Source: a bacterium
GTDB lineage: Bacteria > Pseudomonadota > Alphaproteobacteria > Micavibrionales > UBA2020
DNA: 64,000 nucleotides
Direction: 5' to 3'
Assembly (NCBI GenBank): GCA_029945425.1
Contig: JAQSDV010000004.1
Location: 1,040,991-1,104,990 of the forward strand
The notes below the pieces were generated by a model. It worked only from the letters and a program-made list of their open reading frames with translations, was not told the origin of the DNA and did no database searches. Within the stretch, counting starts at the first letter, position 1. The number at the start of each line of letters is the position of its first letter. Positions 27,928 to 37,076 of this stretch are shown one piece after another. Position numbers and translations under genes: made by a program.

Positions 27928-29895
27928 TTACTGAGGCACAGCTGAATCTTCGGTGATTTTACGGATTGCATCAGCAGTTGCAAGGATTTCTTGTGCATCT
28001 GACCCTAAGCGGCGGATGGCGACTTTACCCTCTTCCGCCTCGCGTTTGCCAATCACCCAGATCTGGGGGGCCTTGACGAGGCTATGCTCGCGGATCTTGT
28101 AGTTGATCTTTTCGTTCCGCAGGTCGGTTTTGACGCGGATGCCTGCTTTTTCAAGCTGTTTCTGGACTTCTTTCGCATAATCATCGGCGTCAGAGGTGAT
28201 CGTGGCCACCACGACCTGTACGGGCGCCAGCCAGAGCGGAAATTTGCCGGCATGGTGCTCGATCAGGATGCCGATAAAACGCTCCATAGAGCCCAGAATG
28301 GCGCGGTGGAGCATCACGGGGCGGTGACGGTGGCTGTCTTCGCCGATATAGGACGCATCAAGGCGTTCCGGCAGGTTGAAGTCCAGCTGCAGCGTGCCGC
28401 ATTGCCAGGTACGGCCGATGGCGTCGGTCAGGTGGAATTCCACCTTCGGGCCATAGAATGCGCCTTCGCCCGGCAGTTCTTCGAATTCCAGACCGGCCGC
28501 ACGCAGCGACGTGCGCAGGCCGTTTTCCGCTTTGTCCCAGATTTCGTCGGAACCGAGGCGCACATTAGGGCCGGGTCGCAGCGCGAGCTTCACGGAGATT
28601 TTGTCGAAGCCGAGGTCTTTATAAACGCCCAGCTGCAGCTTGAAGTAATCAAGCGCTTCCTGCTCCACCTGATCGGCGCGGCAGAAGATATGCGCGTCGT
28701 CTTGCGTGAACTGGCGCACGCGCATGATGCCGTGCATCGCGCCCGAGGGCTCGTTGCGGTGGCAGCAGCCGAATTCCGCCATGCGGATCGGCAGGTCGCG
28801 GTAGGATTTCAGGCCCTGATTAAAGATCTGGACATGCGCTGGGCAGTTCATGGGTTTCACGCCGAAAACCTTTTCATCGGCTTTTGCTTCGACCTTGAAC
28901 ATGTTGTCGCCGTACAAATCCCAGTGGCCCGACGCCTTGAATAGCGAACTGTCGAACAGCTGCGGCGTTTTGACTTCCTGATAACCCGCACGCTGAATGC
29001 GCCCGCGGATGAAGTTTTCCAGCGCGCGCCAGATGGTGTAGCCCTTGTCGTGCCAGAAGACCGAACCGGTCGCTTCTTCCTGCATGTGGAACAGATCCAT
29101 TTCGCGGCCGATCTTGCGGTGGTCGCGCTTTTCAGCCTCTTCCAGCATATGCAGATGCGCGTCCAGTTCCTTCTGGTCGCGCCATGCCGTGCCGTAAATA
29201 CGCTGCAGCATGGCGTTTTTGCTGTCGCCGCGCCAATAGGCACCGGCGACCTTCATCAGCTTGAACGCCGTGCCGACCGCGCCGGTTGCGGGCAGATGCG
29301 GGCCGCGGCACAGGTCGTACCACTTGCCCTGCTTGTAAACGCTGATCGTTTCGGTCGTGGCGAGATCGCGGATGATCTCCGCTTTGTATTTCTCGCCGAT
29401 GCCCTCGAAATGCCTGATCGCTTCGTCGCGCGGCCATTCTTCGCGCGTGAAGGTTTCGTTGCGCGCGACGATTTCCTTCATCTTGGCTTCAATTTTTGCC
29501 AGATCGTCGGTCGTGAAGGGCGTATCGCGTCCGAAGTCGTAGTAAAAGCCGTTTTCGATGGCGGGGCCGATGGTCACCTGCGTGCCGGGGAACAGCTCCT
29601 GCACCGCCTCCGCCATCACATGCGCCGCGTCGTGGCGGATGATGTCGAGCGCGTCCGCCGATTTGCGCGTGACGATTTCCAGCGCGCCATCCGCAAACAG
29701 CGGGCGGTGCAGGTCGATCACTTCGCCGTTGAGTTTCGCGGCAAGCGCGGCCTTGGCCAAGCCCTCGCCGATGGACTTTGCCACGTCATAGCCCGTCACA
29801 GGGGTCGCGAAGGTCAGCGCCTTGCCATCGGGCAGCGTGATCTTGCGTTCTTTCTGTGATGCGTTATTGGCTGCGGCCTGCATGTCAAAATCCAT
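27928..29895 (-). CDS. thrS: Threonyl-tRNA synthetase
   Basis: Charges tRNA-Thr and edits Ser-tRNA. About 655 aa: TGS domain at the N-terminus ([11 protein letters not shown]), editing domain with [12 protein letters not shown] (HxxxH) and [10 protein letters not shown], class II catalytic core with zinc-binding Cys in [10 protein letters not shown], and a C-terminal anticodon domain ([17 protein letters not shown] to [16 protein letters not shown]). ATG 29895 is used; ATG 29883 is equally possible, and a TTG at 29910 also opens the frame. The order thrS-infC is the common bacterial one, but no rpmI-rplT follows. Confidence 0.96.
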   Translation of the reverse strand: MDFDMQAAANNASQKERKITLPDGKALTFATPVTGYDVAKSIGEGLAKAALAAKLNGEVIDLHRPLFADGALEIVTRKSADALDIIRHDAAHVMAEAVQELFPGTQVTIGPAIENGFYYDFGRDTPFTTDDLAKIEAKMKEIVARNETFTREEWPRDEAIRHFEGIGEKYKAEIIRDLATTETISVYKQGKWYDLCRGPHLPATGAVGTAFKLMKVAGAYWRGDSKNAMLQRIYGTAWRDQKELDAHLHMLEEAEKRDHRKIGREMDLFHMQEEATGSVFWHDKGYTIWRALENFIRGRIQRAGYQEVKTPQLFDSSLFKASGHWDLYGDNMFKVEAKADEKVFGVKPMNCPAHVQIFNQGLKSYRDLPIRMAEFGCCHRNEPSGAMHGIMRVRQFTQDDAHIFCRADQVEQEALDYFKLQLGVYKDLGFDKISVKLALRPGPNVRLGSDEIWDKAENGLRTSLRAAGLEFEELPGEGAFYGPKVEFHLTDAIGRTWQCGTLQLDFNLPERLDASYIGEDSHRHRPVMLHRAILGSMERFIGILIEHHAGKFPLWLAPVQVVVATITSDADDYAKEVQKQLEKAGIRVKTDLRNEKINYKIREHSLVKAPQIWVIGKREAEEGKVAIRRLGSDAQEILATADAIRKITEDSAVPQ

Positions 29896-29921
29896 TCTTA
29901 AGTGGTTCAAATCAGTATAAT

Positions 29922-29950
29922 AATGTCGTCTTGGCCTTCGAAACTGTCAA
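29922..29950 (-). promoter_or_regulatory. Promoter of thrS
   Basis: On the minus strand a perfect TTGACA (29950-29945) is followed after 17 nt by GACATT (29927-29922), or after 19 nt by CATTAT. The -10 choice is uncertain. Confidence 0.4.
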
Positions 29951-30050
29951 GGGGAAACCCCGCAATTTCGCTGGAAATAAAGCGTTTTTAAGAGTAAAAC
30001 CAATAAAATAGCTGCATTACGCCGCCTTTCAGGATTTCAGAGCCCGCATC

Positions 30051-31295
30051 ATGATCAGGACAAAAGACACGACCAGTCTCGCCTTCCGCCAACTGGTGGA
30101 CAAGGGCCAGCCGCCTGTGGTCCTGCAGGTCGTTCCTGCCCTAAATTCCGGCGGGGTGGAGCAGGGCTCGATCGACATCAACGCCGCCGTCATCCGCGCG
30201 GGCGGCAAATCCATCGTCGTGTCGTCCGGCGGCGCGCGCATCCATGAAATCACCAAGGTCGGCGGCATCCATATCACGCTGCCCGTGAATTCCAAAAACC
30301 CCTTCACGATGTACACCAATATCGCGAAACTGAAGAAAATCGTGCGCGATCATAACGTCAGCATCGTGCATGCCTGCTCCCGCGCACCGGCCTGGAGCGC
30401 GCTGCGCGCCGTCGAGGGCACGACCGCCCGTTTCGTCACCAGCTGCCACGCCGCGCACAAGCTGAACGGCGGCGCGCTGAAGCGTTTTTACAACTCCTCC
30501 ATCTGCAAGGGGGAGCGCGTGATTGCGGTGTCGCATTTCCTTGCCGATTATCTGGAGCAGCACTACCAGTGCGATCCCAACCTTATCCGCGTCATCCATC
30601 GCGGCGTGGCGATCGAGCGTTTCCACCCCAATTCCGTGACGCCGGAGCGCCTTGTCGCCGTGTCACGCCAGCTGCGCGTGCCGGAGGGGGCTGCCATCAT
30701 CCTGCTGCCCGCGCGCCTGTCCCGCATCAAGGGGCATATGTATTTGCTGGACGCCATTTCCGCGCTGAAACGCCGTGACGTGTTCTGCGTCTTCCTCGGC
30801 TCCGACATCAATAACGAATCCTACCGCAAGGAGCTGGAGGATTACATCAACGCCAAGGAACTGGCGGGTCAGGTGCGCATCGAAACGAAATGCGACGATA
30901 TGCCTGCTGCCTACATGATCTCGACTGTTGTTGCCGTGCCGTCGCTGGTGCCCGAAGGTTTCGGCCGCGTGCCGATCGAGGCGCAGGCCATGGGCCGCCC
31001 CTGCATCGCAACCGATCACGGCGGCGCGCGCGAAACCATCCTGCGGGATGAAACCGGCTGGCTGGTGCCGGTCGGTGACGTGCCCGCGATGACCGAAGCC
31101 CTGAATGAGGCGATGAGCCTCGACGCCCGCGGTCGCGCGATGCTGGCAACCGCCGCCATGAGCCATGTCGCCACGCATTTCACCAATGAACAAATGTGCC
31201 GCGCCACCCTCGATGTCTATGCCGAAGTGCTGGGGCAGAGCATTTTGCAGGCGCAGCACGCACCGACGCTGAAAGTTTCCAACGCCGCAAGGTAA
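30051..31295 (+). CDS. Glycosyltransferase family 4 protein
   Basis: Retaining GT-B sugar transferase of a surface or lipopolysaccharide pathway. In 414 aa it has the N-terminal loop VVPALNSGGVEQGSID, an acceptor part with IVHACSRAPAWSAL, nucleotide-sugar residues AIILLPARLSRIKGH, and the EX7E-type motif PSLVPEGFGRVPIEAQAMGRP. It has no signal or membrane segment. The next gene (GT9) begins 5 nt after its stop, then tusA, so the three form one transcript. The sugar and acceptor are not evident. Confidence 0.88.
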   Translation: MIRTKDTTSLAFRQLVDKGQPPVVLQVVPALNSGGVEQGSIDINAAVIRAGGKSIVVSSGGARIHEITKVGGIHITLPVNSKNPFTMYTNIAKLKKIVRDHNVSIVHACSRAPAWSALRAVEGTTARFVTSCHAAHKLNGGALKRFYNSSICKGERVIAVSHFLADYLEQHYQCDPNLIRVIHRGVAIERFHPNSVTPERLVAVSRQLRVPEGAAIILLPARLSRIKGHMYLLDAISALKRRDVFCVFLGSDINNESYRKELEDYINAKELAGQVRIETKCDDMPAAYMISTVVAVPSLVPEGFGRVPIEAQAMGRPCIATDHGGARETILRDETGWLVPVGDVPAMTEALNEAMSLDARGRAMLATAAMSHVATHFTNEQMCRATLDVYAEVLGQSILQAQHAPTLKVSNAAR

Positions 31296-31300
31296 TTCGA

Positions 31301-32224
31301 ATGCCGCAGCGCATCCTTGTCATCAAGCTCAGCGCCCTTGGCGATTTCATCCTCGCGATGGGGTCGATGGCCGCCATACGCCGCACGCATAAGGATGCGC
31401 ATATTACGCTGCTCACCACGCGGCCCTTCGTCGATATCGCGCAACGCTCCGGCTATTTCAACGAAATCATCGTCGACAGCCGCCCCAGGATTTTCAATGT
31501 TGCGGGCTGGCTTTACCTGTTCAGGATGCTTAATCGCGGCAATTACGACCGCGTGTATGATTTACAGCTGAATGACCGTTCGGCGGTCTATTACCGCCTG
31601 ATGCTGAAAAAACCGGAATGGTCGGGCGTCATCAGGGGCACGTCGCATTTCTACGCCAACCCCGAATGGCGGCAGATGCATGCCTTCGAGCGGCACAAGA
31701 CGATGCTGGCGGAACTGGGCATGGAGGTTTCCATCCCCGATTTGTCATGGATGAAATCGGATGTCGAATTTTTCGGCCTTAAAAAACCATATGTGCTGCT
31801 GGTTCCGGGTTCCGCCCCCTCATGGCCTGAAAAACGCTGGCCCGCGATCCGCTATGGCGCGCTGGGGTTCAAGCTGATCAAGGAAGGCTATGACGTGGCT
31901 GTGCTGGGTACCTCTGCGGAAGAGGAAGTCATCGAGCGCGTTTTGAAATCCGGACCCGGCATCATCGACCTGTCCGGCAAGACATCCCTTTACGATATCG
32001 CGACGCTTGCGCGCGGTGCGGCAGGGGCGGTCGGCAACGATACGGGGCCAACGCACCTGATCGCCATGTCGGGCTGCCCGACGGTCGCGCTGTTTTCCGG
32101 CGCGTCACATCCGGAACTTTCAGCGCCTGTCGGCAACAGCGTCACGATCATCCAGTCGGATAATATCGACGATATTTCGCTCGACGACGTGAAGAAGAAT
32201 TTGAAGCCGAGGGATGCGGCATGA
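31301..32224 (+). CDS. Glycosyltransferase family 9 (heptosyltransferase-like) protein
   Basis: ADP-heptose-type GT-B transferase, as in LPS core synthesis. The 307-aa protein starts MPQRILVIKLSALGDFILA (typical RxxxLGDxxL), with LLVPGSAPSWPEKRWP and the C-terminal VGNDTGPTHLIAMSGCPTVALFS (GT9 donor motif in two parts). AAGG lies 8 nt before ATG 31301. It overlaps tusA by 4 nt. The donor could be heptose or another sugar. Confidence 0.9.
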   Translation: MPQRILVIKLSALGDFILAMGSMAAIRRTHKDAHITLLTTRPFVDIAQRSGYFNEIIVDSRPRIFNVAGWLYLFRMLNRGNYDRVYDLQLNDRSAVYYRLMLKKPEWSGVIRGTSHFYANPEWRQMHAFERHKTMLAELGMEVSIPDLSWMKSDVEFFGLKKPYVLLVPGSAPSWPEKRWPAIRYGALGFKLIKEGYDVAVLGTSAEEEVIERVLKSGPGIIDLSGKTSLYDIATLARGAAGAVGNDTGPTHLIAMSGCPTVALFSGASHPELSAPVGNSVTIIQSDNIDDISLDDVKKNLKPRDAA

Positions 32225-32448
32225 ACCACCTCGACGCGCGGGGCCTCATCTGTCCCCTGCCGGTTTTGAAGGCGCGGAAAATCCTGCTGTCGCTGCCCGC
32301 AGGCGCGCTGCTCTGCGTCAGCGTGACGGATTCAAATGCGGAAAAAGACTTCCCGCTTTTCTGCGCCGAAAGCGGCCACCGCCTTGTCTCCATCGAATCA
32401 AAAACGGATGTGACCGAGATCACGGTCGAGTGCCGCCGCCACGCGTGA
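32221..32448 (+). CDS. TusA-family sulfurtransferase-like protein
   Basis: A 75-aa TusA/SirA fold protein that carries sulfur as a persulfide. The motif GLICPLPVLKARK has the active Cys (CPxP), and ITVECRRH has a second Cys at the end. TusA supplies sulfur for tRNA thiolation or molybdopterin in E. coli; here the role is unproven. Its ATGA overlap with GT9 is odd for a sulfur gene and may be an accident of packing. Confidence 0.88.
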   Translation: MNHLDARGLICPLPVLKARKILLSLPAGALLCVSVTDSNAEKDFPLFCAESGHRLVSIESKTDVTEITVECRRHA

Positions 32449-32600
32449 CGGCCCGATATCTTTTATTTTCAGTACCTTCGCTAACCCCTTGATTTAAAGG
32501 GTTGCAATAGTTTTTCATATTCTATAGAAGAAATAACTTCACCGACCATAGCGGCGGTAAAGCTATCCCATCCACAAAATTGAGGTCTTTCGCATAAATC

Positions 32601-34055
32601 ATGGAAACGAATAATTCGTTCAAAGTCCCTTCGGGCATTCTCGGCCGCGTTACCGGCCCCATCGTCATGATCGGCTTCGGCTCGATCGGTCGCGGTACGC
32701 TCCCCCTTCTCGAACGCCATATAGATTTTGACCGAAAACGTTTCGTCGTGATTGATCCGGACGACACAAACCGCAAGCTGCTCGATGACCGCGGCATCAC
32801 CTTCATCAAGGCGCATGTCACCGCCGAAAATTACCGCGAGCTGCTGACGCCTTTGCTGACAAAAGGCGAGGGGCAGGGTTTCTGCGTCAACCTTTCCGTC
32901 GATGTATCGTCGCTCGATGTGATGAAGCTCTGCCGCGAGAAAAATGTGCTGTATGTCGACACCGTTGTCGAACCGTGGCTGGGTTTCTATTTCGATGAAA
33001 AACTCGCAACCTCCGACCGTTCCAACTATGCCTTGCGCGAAGCGGTGCTGGCGGAGCGTCGCAATAACCCCGGCGGCTCGACCGCGCTCTCCTGCTGCGG
33101 CGCGAATCCCGGCATGGTGTCGTGGTTCGTGAAACAGGCGCTGGTCAACCTTGCGACCGATCTCAAGATCGAATTCACCGCGCCGAAATCCCGCGAAGAC
33201 TGGGCGAAGCTGATGCAAAAGGCGGGCGTAAAAGGCATCCATATCGCCGAGCGCGACACCCAGCGTTCGATAAACCCGAAACCCATGGGCACCTTCATCA
33301 ATACATGGTCGGTCGAAGGCTTCGTGTCCGAAGGCATGCAGCCCGCGGAACTGGGCTGGGGCACGCATGAGAAATGGGTGCCGAAAAACGCCGTGAAGCA
33401 TACGAAAGGCTGTCAGGCCGCCATCTACCTGATGCAGCCGGGCGCGAATACGCGCCTGCACAGCTGGTGTCCGACGCCGGGCCCGCAATACGCATTGCTG
33501 GTCACGCATAACGAAGCAATCTCGATTTCCGATTTCTTTACCGTCGGCACAGGCGAAACGCCCGAATACCGTCCGACCTGCCATTACGCCTACCGCCCGT
33601 CGAACGACGCGCTGTTGTCGGTCGATGAAATGTTCGGCAGCGCCGGCAATGTGCAGGAAAAATTCCACATCCTCGACGAAAAAGAAATCGTCGACGGTTC
33701 TGACGAGCTGGGCGTGCTGCTCTATGGTCACAAGAAAAACGCCTATTGGTTCGGCTCGCAACTGACGATCGAGGAAGCACGCGCGCTCGCTCCCTACCAG
33801 AACGCAACCGGCATGCAGGTGACATCGGCAGTATTATCGGGCATGGTCTGGGCGCTGGAAAATCCGGCGAAGGGCATCGTGGAATCCGACGAAATGGATT
33901 ACGCGCGCTGCCTTGAACTGCAACTGCCCTATCTGGGGCCGGTGAAGGGGCATTACACGGACTGGAACCCGCTGAAAAACCGCGGCACGCTGTTCCCCGA
34001 GGATCTGGATGAAACGGATCCGTGGCAGTTCAGGAATATTCTGTACCGGACGTAA
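32601..34055 (+). CDS. hss: Homospermidine synthase
   Basis: NAD-dependent enzyme forming homospermidine from putrescine (two molecules) or putrescine and spermidine, a common polyamine route in alphaproteobacteria. The 484-aa protein has the Rossmann motif IVMIGFGSIGRGTLPLL, FVVIDPDD, the long conserved stretch STALSCCGANPGMVSWFVK (in Hss-type saccharopine-dehydrogenase-like enzymes), KHTKGCQAAIYLMQPG and MVWALENPAKGIVESDEMD. It stands alone between the sugar-transferase unit and a convergent orphan. A weak promoter (TTGCAA, 15 nt, TATAGA at 32502-32528) lies upstream. Confidence 0.93.
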   Translation: METNNSFKVPSGILGRVTGPIVMIGFGSIGRGTLPLLERHIDFDRKRFVVIDPDDTNRKLLDDRGITFIKAHVTAENYRELLTPLLTKGEGQGFCVNLSVDVSSLDVMKLCREKNVLYVDTVVEPWLGFYFDEKLATSDRSNYALREAVLAERRNNPGGSTALSCCGANPGMVSWFVKQALVNLATDLKIEFTAPKSREDWAKLMQKAGVKGIHIAERDTQRSINPKPMGTFINTWSVEGFVSEGMQPAELGWGTHEKWVPKNAVKHTKGCQAAIYLMQPGANTRLHSWCPTPGPQYALLVTHNEAISISDFFTVGTGETPEYRPTCHYAYRPSNDALLSVDEMFGSAGNVQEKFHILDEKEIVDGSDELGVLLYGHKKNAYWFGSQLTIEEARALAPYQNATGMQVTSAVLSGMVWALENPAKGIVESDEMDYARCLELQLPYLGPVKGHYTDWNPLKNRGTLFPEDLDETDPWQFRNILYRT

Positions 34056-34068
34056 TCTTGCGGAAAAA

Positions 34069-34947
34069 TCAAAACGGGGCGGATTGCATCGGCGGATTGG
34101 GTGCCGGCTCGGCTTTTGCGGGCTTGGAATTGTCGTTCGCGAAATCCGCCTTGCGGGTCGCGGTGTCGCCGCGATAGAGCGCGTCCGTCAGCAGGCTGCG
34201 CGCGCCCGCCGTATTCAAATAGGGCTTCGGAGATACGCTGTCGAGGCGGCTGACCCAGCCCGCGTCCAGCGGCTTTTCCTGCATGTTGCTGTTCTTGAAA
34301 ACGCCGCGCACGCGATTGAGCCAGGGGATCATGTCGTTGACGGAGCTTTCGTTGTAACCGGCCACGCGCGCGCGGTTGCCGAACCATGTATCGAAAGCAA
34401 CGCGCTTGGCGCTGCCGTCGCCGATGCTCGCGGGATCGGAGGTGACTTTCGCCTGATACGCGTCGCAAATATCCTTGTAGCCGACCTTGCAGGTTTCGTT
34501 CCACGGCTTGCCGTCGCCTGCCATTTTCAGCGCCCATGTCACTTCGGTCGCCAGCGCCTGCGCATCGGCTTCCGCCGCGCGGTAGAACAAAATCGTTTCC
34601 GTTTCGCTCAGGATCCGGTCGGGGTTGCCGACCTTGGACAAATGCTGGTTGAGATGCCCGACTTCATGCACGATCGCCTGCAGCAGGTTATCGTCGTTCA
34701 GGCTGCGCTTCAGGAAGATCGCCGGCTTGTCGTATTCCCAGACGCCGTCCTTGATGTTCTTGATGATAAGGCCCGAAGCCGCGAGGTGGATGGGGTTGTC
34801 GGACAGTTCGATGCGCACGTTATTGTGCCTGATGAAAGTTACGATGGCTTCGCCATCGGGCACCTTCGACAGGCGCGCCATAATGCCGTCGATCCGCGTT
34901 TGGTCGCGGTCGGCAGAGAATTCGTTGAATTCTTCTTTCAAGGGCAC
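34069..34947 (-). CDS. Possible zinc metallopeptidase, HExxH protein
   Basis: A 292-aa protein not firmly recognised. It has the zincin motif HEVGHLNQH at about residues 93-101 and an acidic stretch downstream (ETETILFYRAAEADAQ) that could give the third ligand, as in DUF6782-like putative metallopeptidases. There is no signal peptide. The tail is Pro/Ala/Asn-rich. The GTG start at 34947 is uncertain because no clear ribosome site precedes it. It converges with hss; only 13 nt separate the stops. Confidence 0.6.
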   Translation of the reverse strand: MPLKEEFNEFSADRDQTRIDGIMARLSKVPDGEAIVTFIRHNNVRIELSDNPIHLAASGLIIKNIKDGVWEYDKPAIFLKRSLNDDNLLQAIVHEVGHLNQHLSKVGNPDRILSETETILFYRAAEADAQALATEVTWALKMAGDGKPWNETCKVGYKDICDAYQAKVTSDPASIGDGSAKRVAFDTWFGNRARVAGYNESSVNDMIPWLNRVRGVFKNSNMQEKPLDAGWVSRLDSVSPKPYLNTAGARSLLTDALYRGDTATRKADFANDNSKPAKAEPAPNPPMQSAPF

Positions 34948-35219
34948 GGGTCAAAACCATAGATTGTTGCGTGATCAAGTATAACAGTGCTCTTTCCACT
35001 GCAAAGTATTTTTTCGGTAAATTCTTGAAAATAACGGGCGAATTCAACCACTTTGCTGCGGTGCAATACGGTAAAAACCCCACATCGGCCGAGAATCTGC
35101 CGTCAGGGTAAAGGTCTTTTAACCAGTCCTGTGGATATGATGGTCTTGGGCTGTCCAGCCCGGGTTCACAAACCTGAAGCGATTCCGCATTCGGGGTTTC
35201 ATATTAAGGGAGTTTAGCA

Positions 35220-35528
35220 ATGACCAAGATCAAGATGCTTGTGATGGGCGCGTTGGTGGCCGGTTTCGTGGCGGGCGTCGCACCGATGGCGAAGGCCGAC
35301 GAAGGCAGCGCGCTGTACAACGAATACGGCTACCAGAACGACCACAGCGTGAAGAAGCGCGTGGCCGAGCCGTCGTTCATGGACAATGAACATCACATGA
35401 AAAAGCATCACGCCAAAAAACATCACATGAAAAAGAAAAAGATGAAAATGAAGAAAAAGGCGGCCATGAGCCACCACAACTATCCCAATGAATGCAACAA
35501 GCCGCCCTGCAACGGCACCAGCAACTAA
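35220..35528 (+). CDS. Small exported His/Lys/Met-rich protein
   Basis: A 102-aa protein with a signal peptide (MTKIKMLVMGALVAGFVAGV, cleavage near AKA-DE). The second half contains clusters of HH, KK and MK (for example HHMKKHHAKKHHMKKKKMK), then ends with two Cys in NECNKPPCNG. Such composition could bind metal or polyanions, but no family is recognised. GGGAG lies 8 nt before the ATG. The 272 nt before it hold a GGGCT / AGCCC hairpin (near 35144-35157) and no other clear signal. Confidence 0.65.
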   Translation: MTKIKMLVMGALVAGFVAGVAPMAKADEGSALYNEYGYQNDHSVKKRVAEPSFMDNEHHMKKHHAKKHHMKKKKMKMKKKAAMSHHNYPNECNKPPCNGTSN

Positions 35529-35532
35529 TCGC

Positions 35533-36300
35533 CTAAGCTTTTTTCTTCAAGGCCCGCGCCGTAATCGCGTCCCCTAAAAAACGCGGCAATGCCGTGATGA
35601 TCATGATCATCGCGCGCATCTGCCAGGGGAAGGCGATCACGGCGCGGTTCTTTTGCAGGCCGTCATGGATGATGCGCGCGGCTTTCGTCGTTTCCATCAT
35701 GAACGGCATGGCGAAATCATTCGCGTCGGTCAGCGGCGTACGGACGAATCCCGGAAACACCACAGTCACCTCGACATTGTCTCGGGCGAGCAGCGGGCGC
35801 AATGCTTCGCCATAGGCGCGCACCGCGTTCTTCGCCGTGCTGTAGGCAGGCGCGGAGGGCAGCCCGCGAAAGCCCGCAATCGAGCTCATCAAAACGATCT
35901 GGCCCGATTTGCGCGCGCGCATCGGGGTAATCAGCGGGTTCACGGTGTTGAACATGCCGTCGATATTGACCGCGATGATATTGCGCAGCAGTTGCTCCAC
36001 ATCGTCGCCGGCCTTGCCATGCCCGCCGGAAATGCCCGCATTGGCGATCACCACATCAACAGGCGTTGCCGCGTCCCATTCCAGAATTTGCGCGGCCACC
36101 TCGGCGCGGGCGGTGACGGGGATATTCGACGTCTTGACGGTCGCGCCACGGCTCGCGCATTCCGCCGCGATATCGGCAAGCCGCGCTTCGTCGCGCCCCG
36201 TCAGCAACAGCAGGATGCCGCTTGCCGCATAGGACAATGCCAGTTCGCGGCCAATGCCACTGGATGCGCCGGTGATCAGGATTGTGCGCGGGTTTTTCAT
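35533..36300 (-). CDS. Short-chain dehydrogenase/reductase
   Basis: NAD(P)-dependent oxidoreductase of the classical SDR family, 255 aa. Cofactor motif TILITGASSGIGRELAL (TGxxxGIG), IANAGISGG (NAG), catalytic Ser in MSSIAGFRG and YxxxK as YSTAK. A hydrophobic C-terminus (MIMIITALPRFLG) might associate with membrane. The substrate is unknown. It converges with the small His/Lys-rich gene, and runs divergently from gmk. Confidence 0.9.
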   Translation of the reverse strand: MKNPRTILITGASSGIGRELALSYAASGILLLLTGRDEARLADIAAECASRGATVKTSNIPVTARAEVAAQILEWDAATPVDVVIANAGISGGHGKAGDDVEQLLRNIIAVNIDGMFNTVNPLITPMRARKSGQIVLMSSIAGFRGLPSAPAYSTAKNAVRAYGEALRPLLARDNVEVTVVFPGFVRTPLTDANDFAMPFMMETTKAARIIHDGLQKNRAVIAFPWQMRAMIMIITALPRFLGDAITARALKKKA

Positions 36301-36386
36301 ATATTCTGCCGTCAGGCTTGTTTCAGTGAAGGGGGCGCGATATAAACGTGTTACAGATTCTATAAATCAAGCACCTGCGACTGGCA

Positions 36387-37076
36387 ATGAAAACAGACGG
36401 CCAAGAATCCGCCCATTCCGACGATACGCCCCATACGCCGACGCATGGCATGAAGCGGCGCGGCATGATGCTGGTGCTGGCGTCGCCGCCTGGCGGCGGC
36501 AAGACGTCCATCTCCCGCGAAATCGCCAAGCGCGACCCCAAGACCAAGATTTCCGTCTCCGCCACCACCCGCGCGCAGCGCCCGGGCGAGGAGGAGGGCA
36601 AGCATTATTACTTCGTCACCCGTCCGAAATTCGAGGATATGGTCGCGAACGGCGAAATGCTGGAATACGCGCTGGTTTATAACAGCCAGATGTACGGCAC
36701 GCCGAAGGCGCCTGTCGAGGAAGCGCTCAACCGCGGCATCGACGTGATGTTCGATGTCGACTGGCAGGGCAACCGCTCGCTGTCGGCGACCGCGCATGAC
36801 GATGTGGTGTCGGTCTTCATCCTGCCGCCCAGCTGGGACGCGCTCGCGACCCGCCTGCACAACCGCGCGCAGGACAGCGAGGAAGAGATCAGGAAACGCC
36901 TCGCCAAGGCCAAGGACGAGATTTCGCATTACAAGGAATTCCAGTACATCCTCGTCAACCACGAATTCGAGGACAGCGTCGACCGCCTGCGGTCGATCAT
37001 CGAGGGCGAACGCCTGAAACGCCACCGCCTGCGCGGCATCGATGATTTCGTGGAAAAACTGAAACCGGTCAAGTAA
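36387..37076 (+). CDS. gmk: Guanylate kinase
   Basis: Phosphorylates GMP to GDP. The 229-aa protein has P-loop ASPPGGGKTS, the GMP-binding SVSATTRAQRPGEEEGKHYYF, and VMFDVDWQGN with FILPPSWDAL. The P-loop reads Pro-Pro where most Gmk have Pro-Ser (SPSGAGK). The first 21 residues are extra and poorly conserved, so ATG 36450 (208 aa) is a possible true start; neither has a strong ribosome site. In relatives gmk lies near surA-pdxA-rsmA; here it is convergent with that unit. Confidence 0.93.
   Translation: MKTDGQESAHSDDTPHTPTHGMKRRGMMLVLASPPGGGKTSISREIAKRDPKTKISVSATTRAQRPGEEEGKHYYFVTRPKFEDMVANGEMLEYALVYNSQMYGTPKAPVEEALNRGIDVMFDVDWQGNRSLSATAHDDVVSVFILPPSWDALATRLHNRAQDSEEEIRKRLAKAKDEISHYKEFQYILVNHEFEDSVDRLRSIIEGERLKRHRLRGIDDFVEKLKPVK

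Noticed and set aside
32489..32528. A strong promoter for homospermidine synthase
   Set aside because: TTGATT and TTGCAA are present but the spacings (17 to a poor -10, or 15 to TATAGA) are not convincing, so it is only mentioned in the gene entry.
35140..35185. GGGCT / AGCCC hairpin with GGTTCA resembling a tRNA T-arm
   Set aside because: No acceptor stem, D-arm or anticodon arm can be formed around it.
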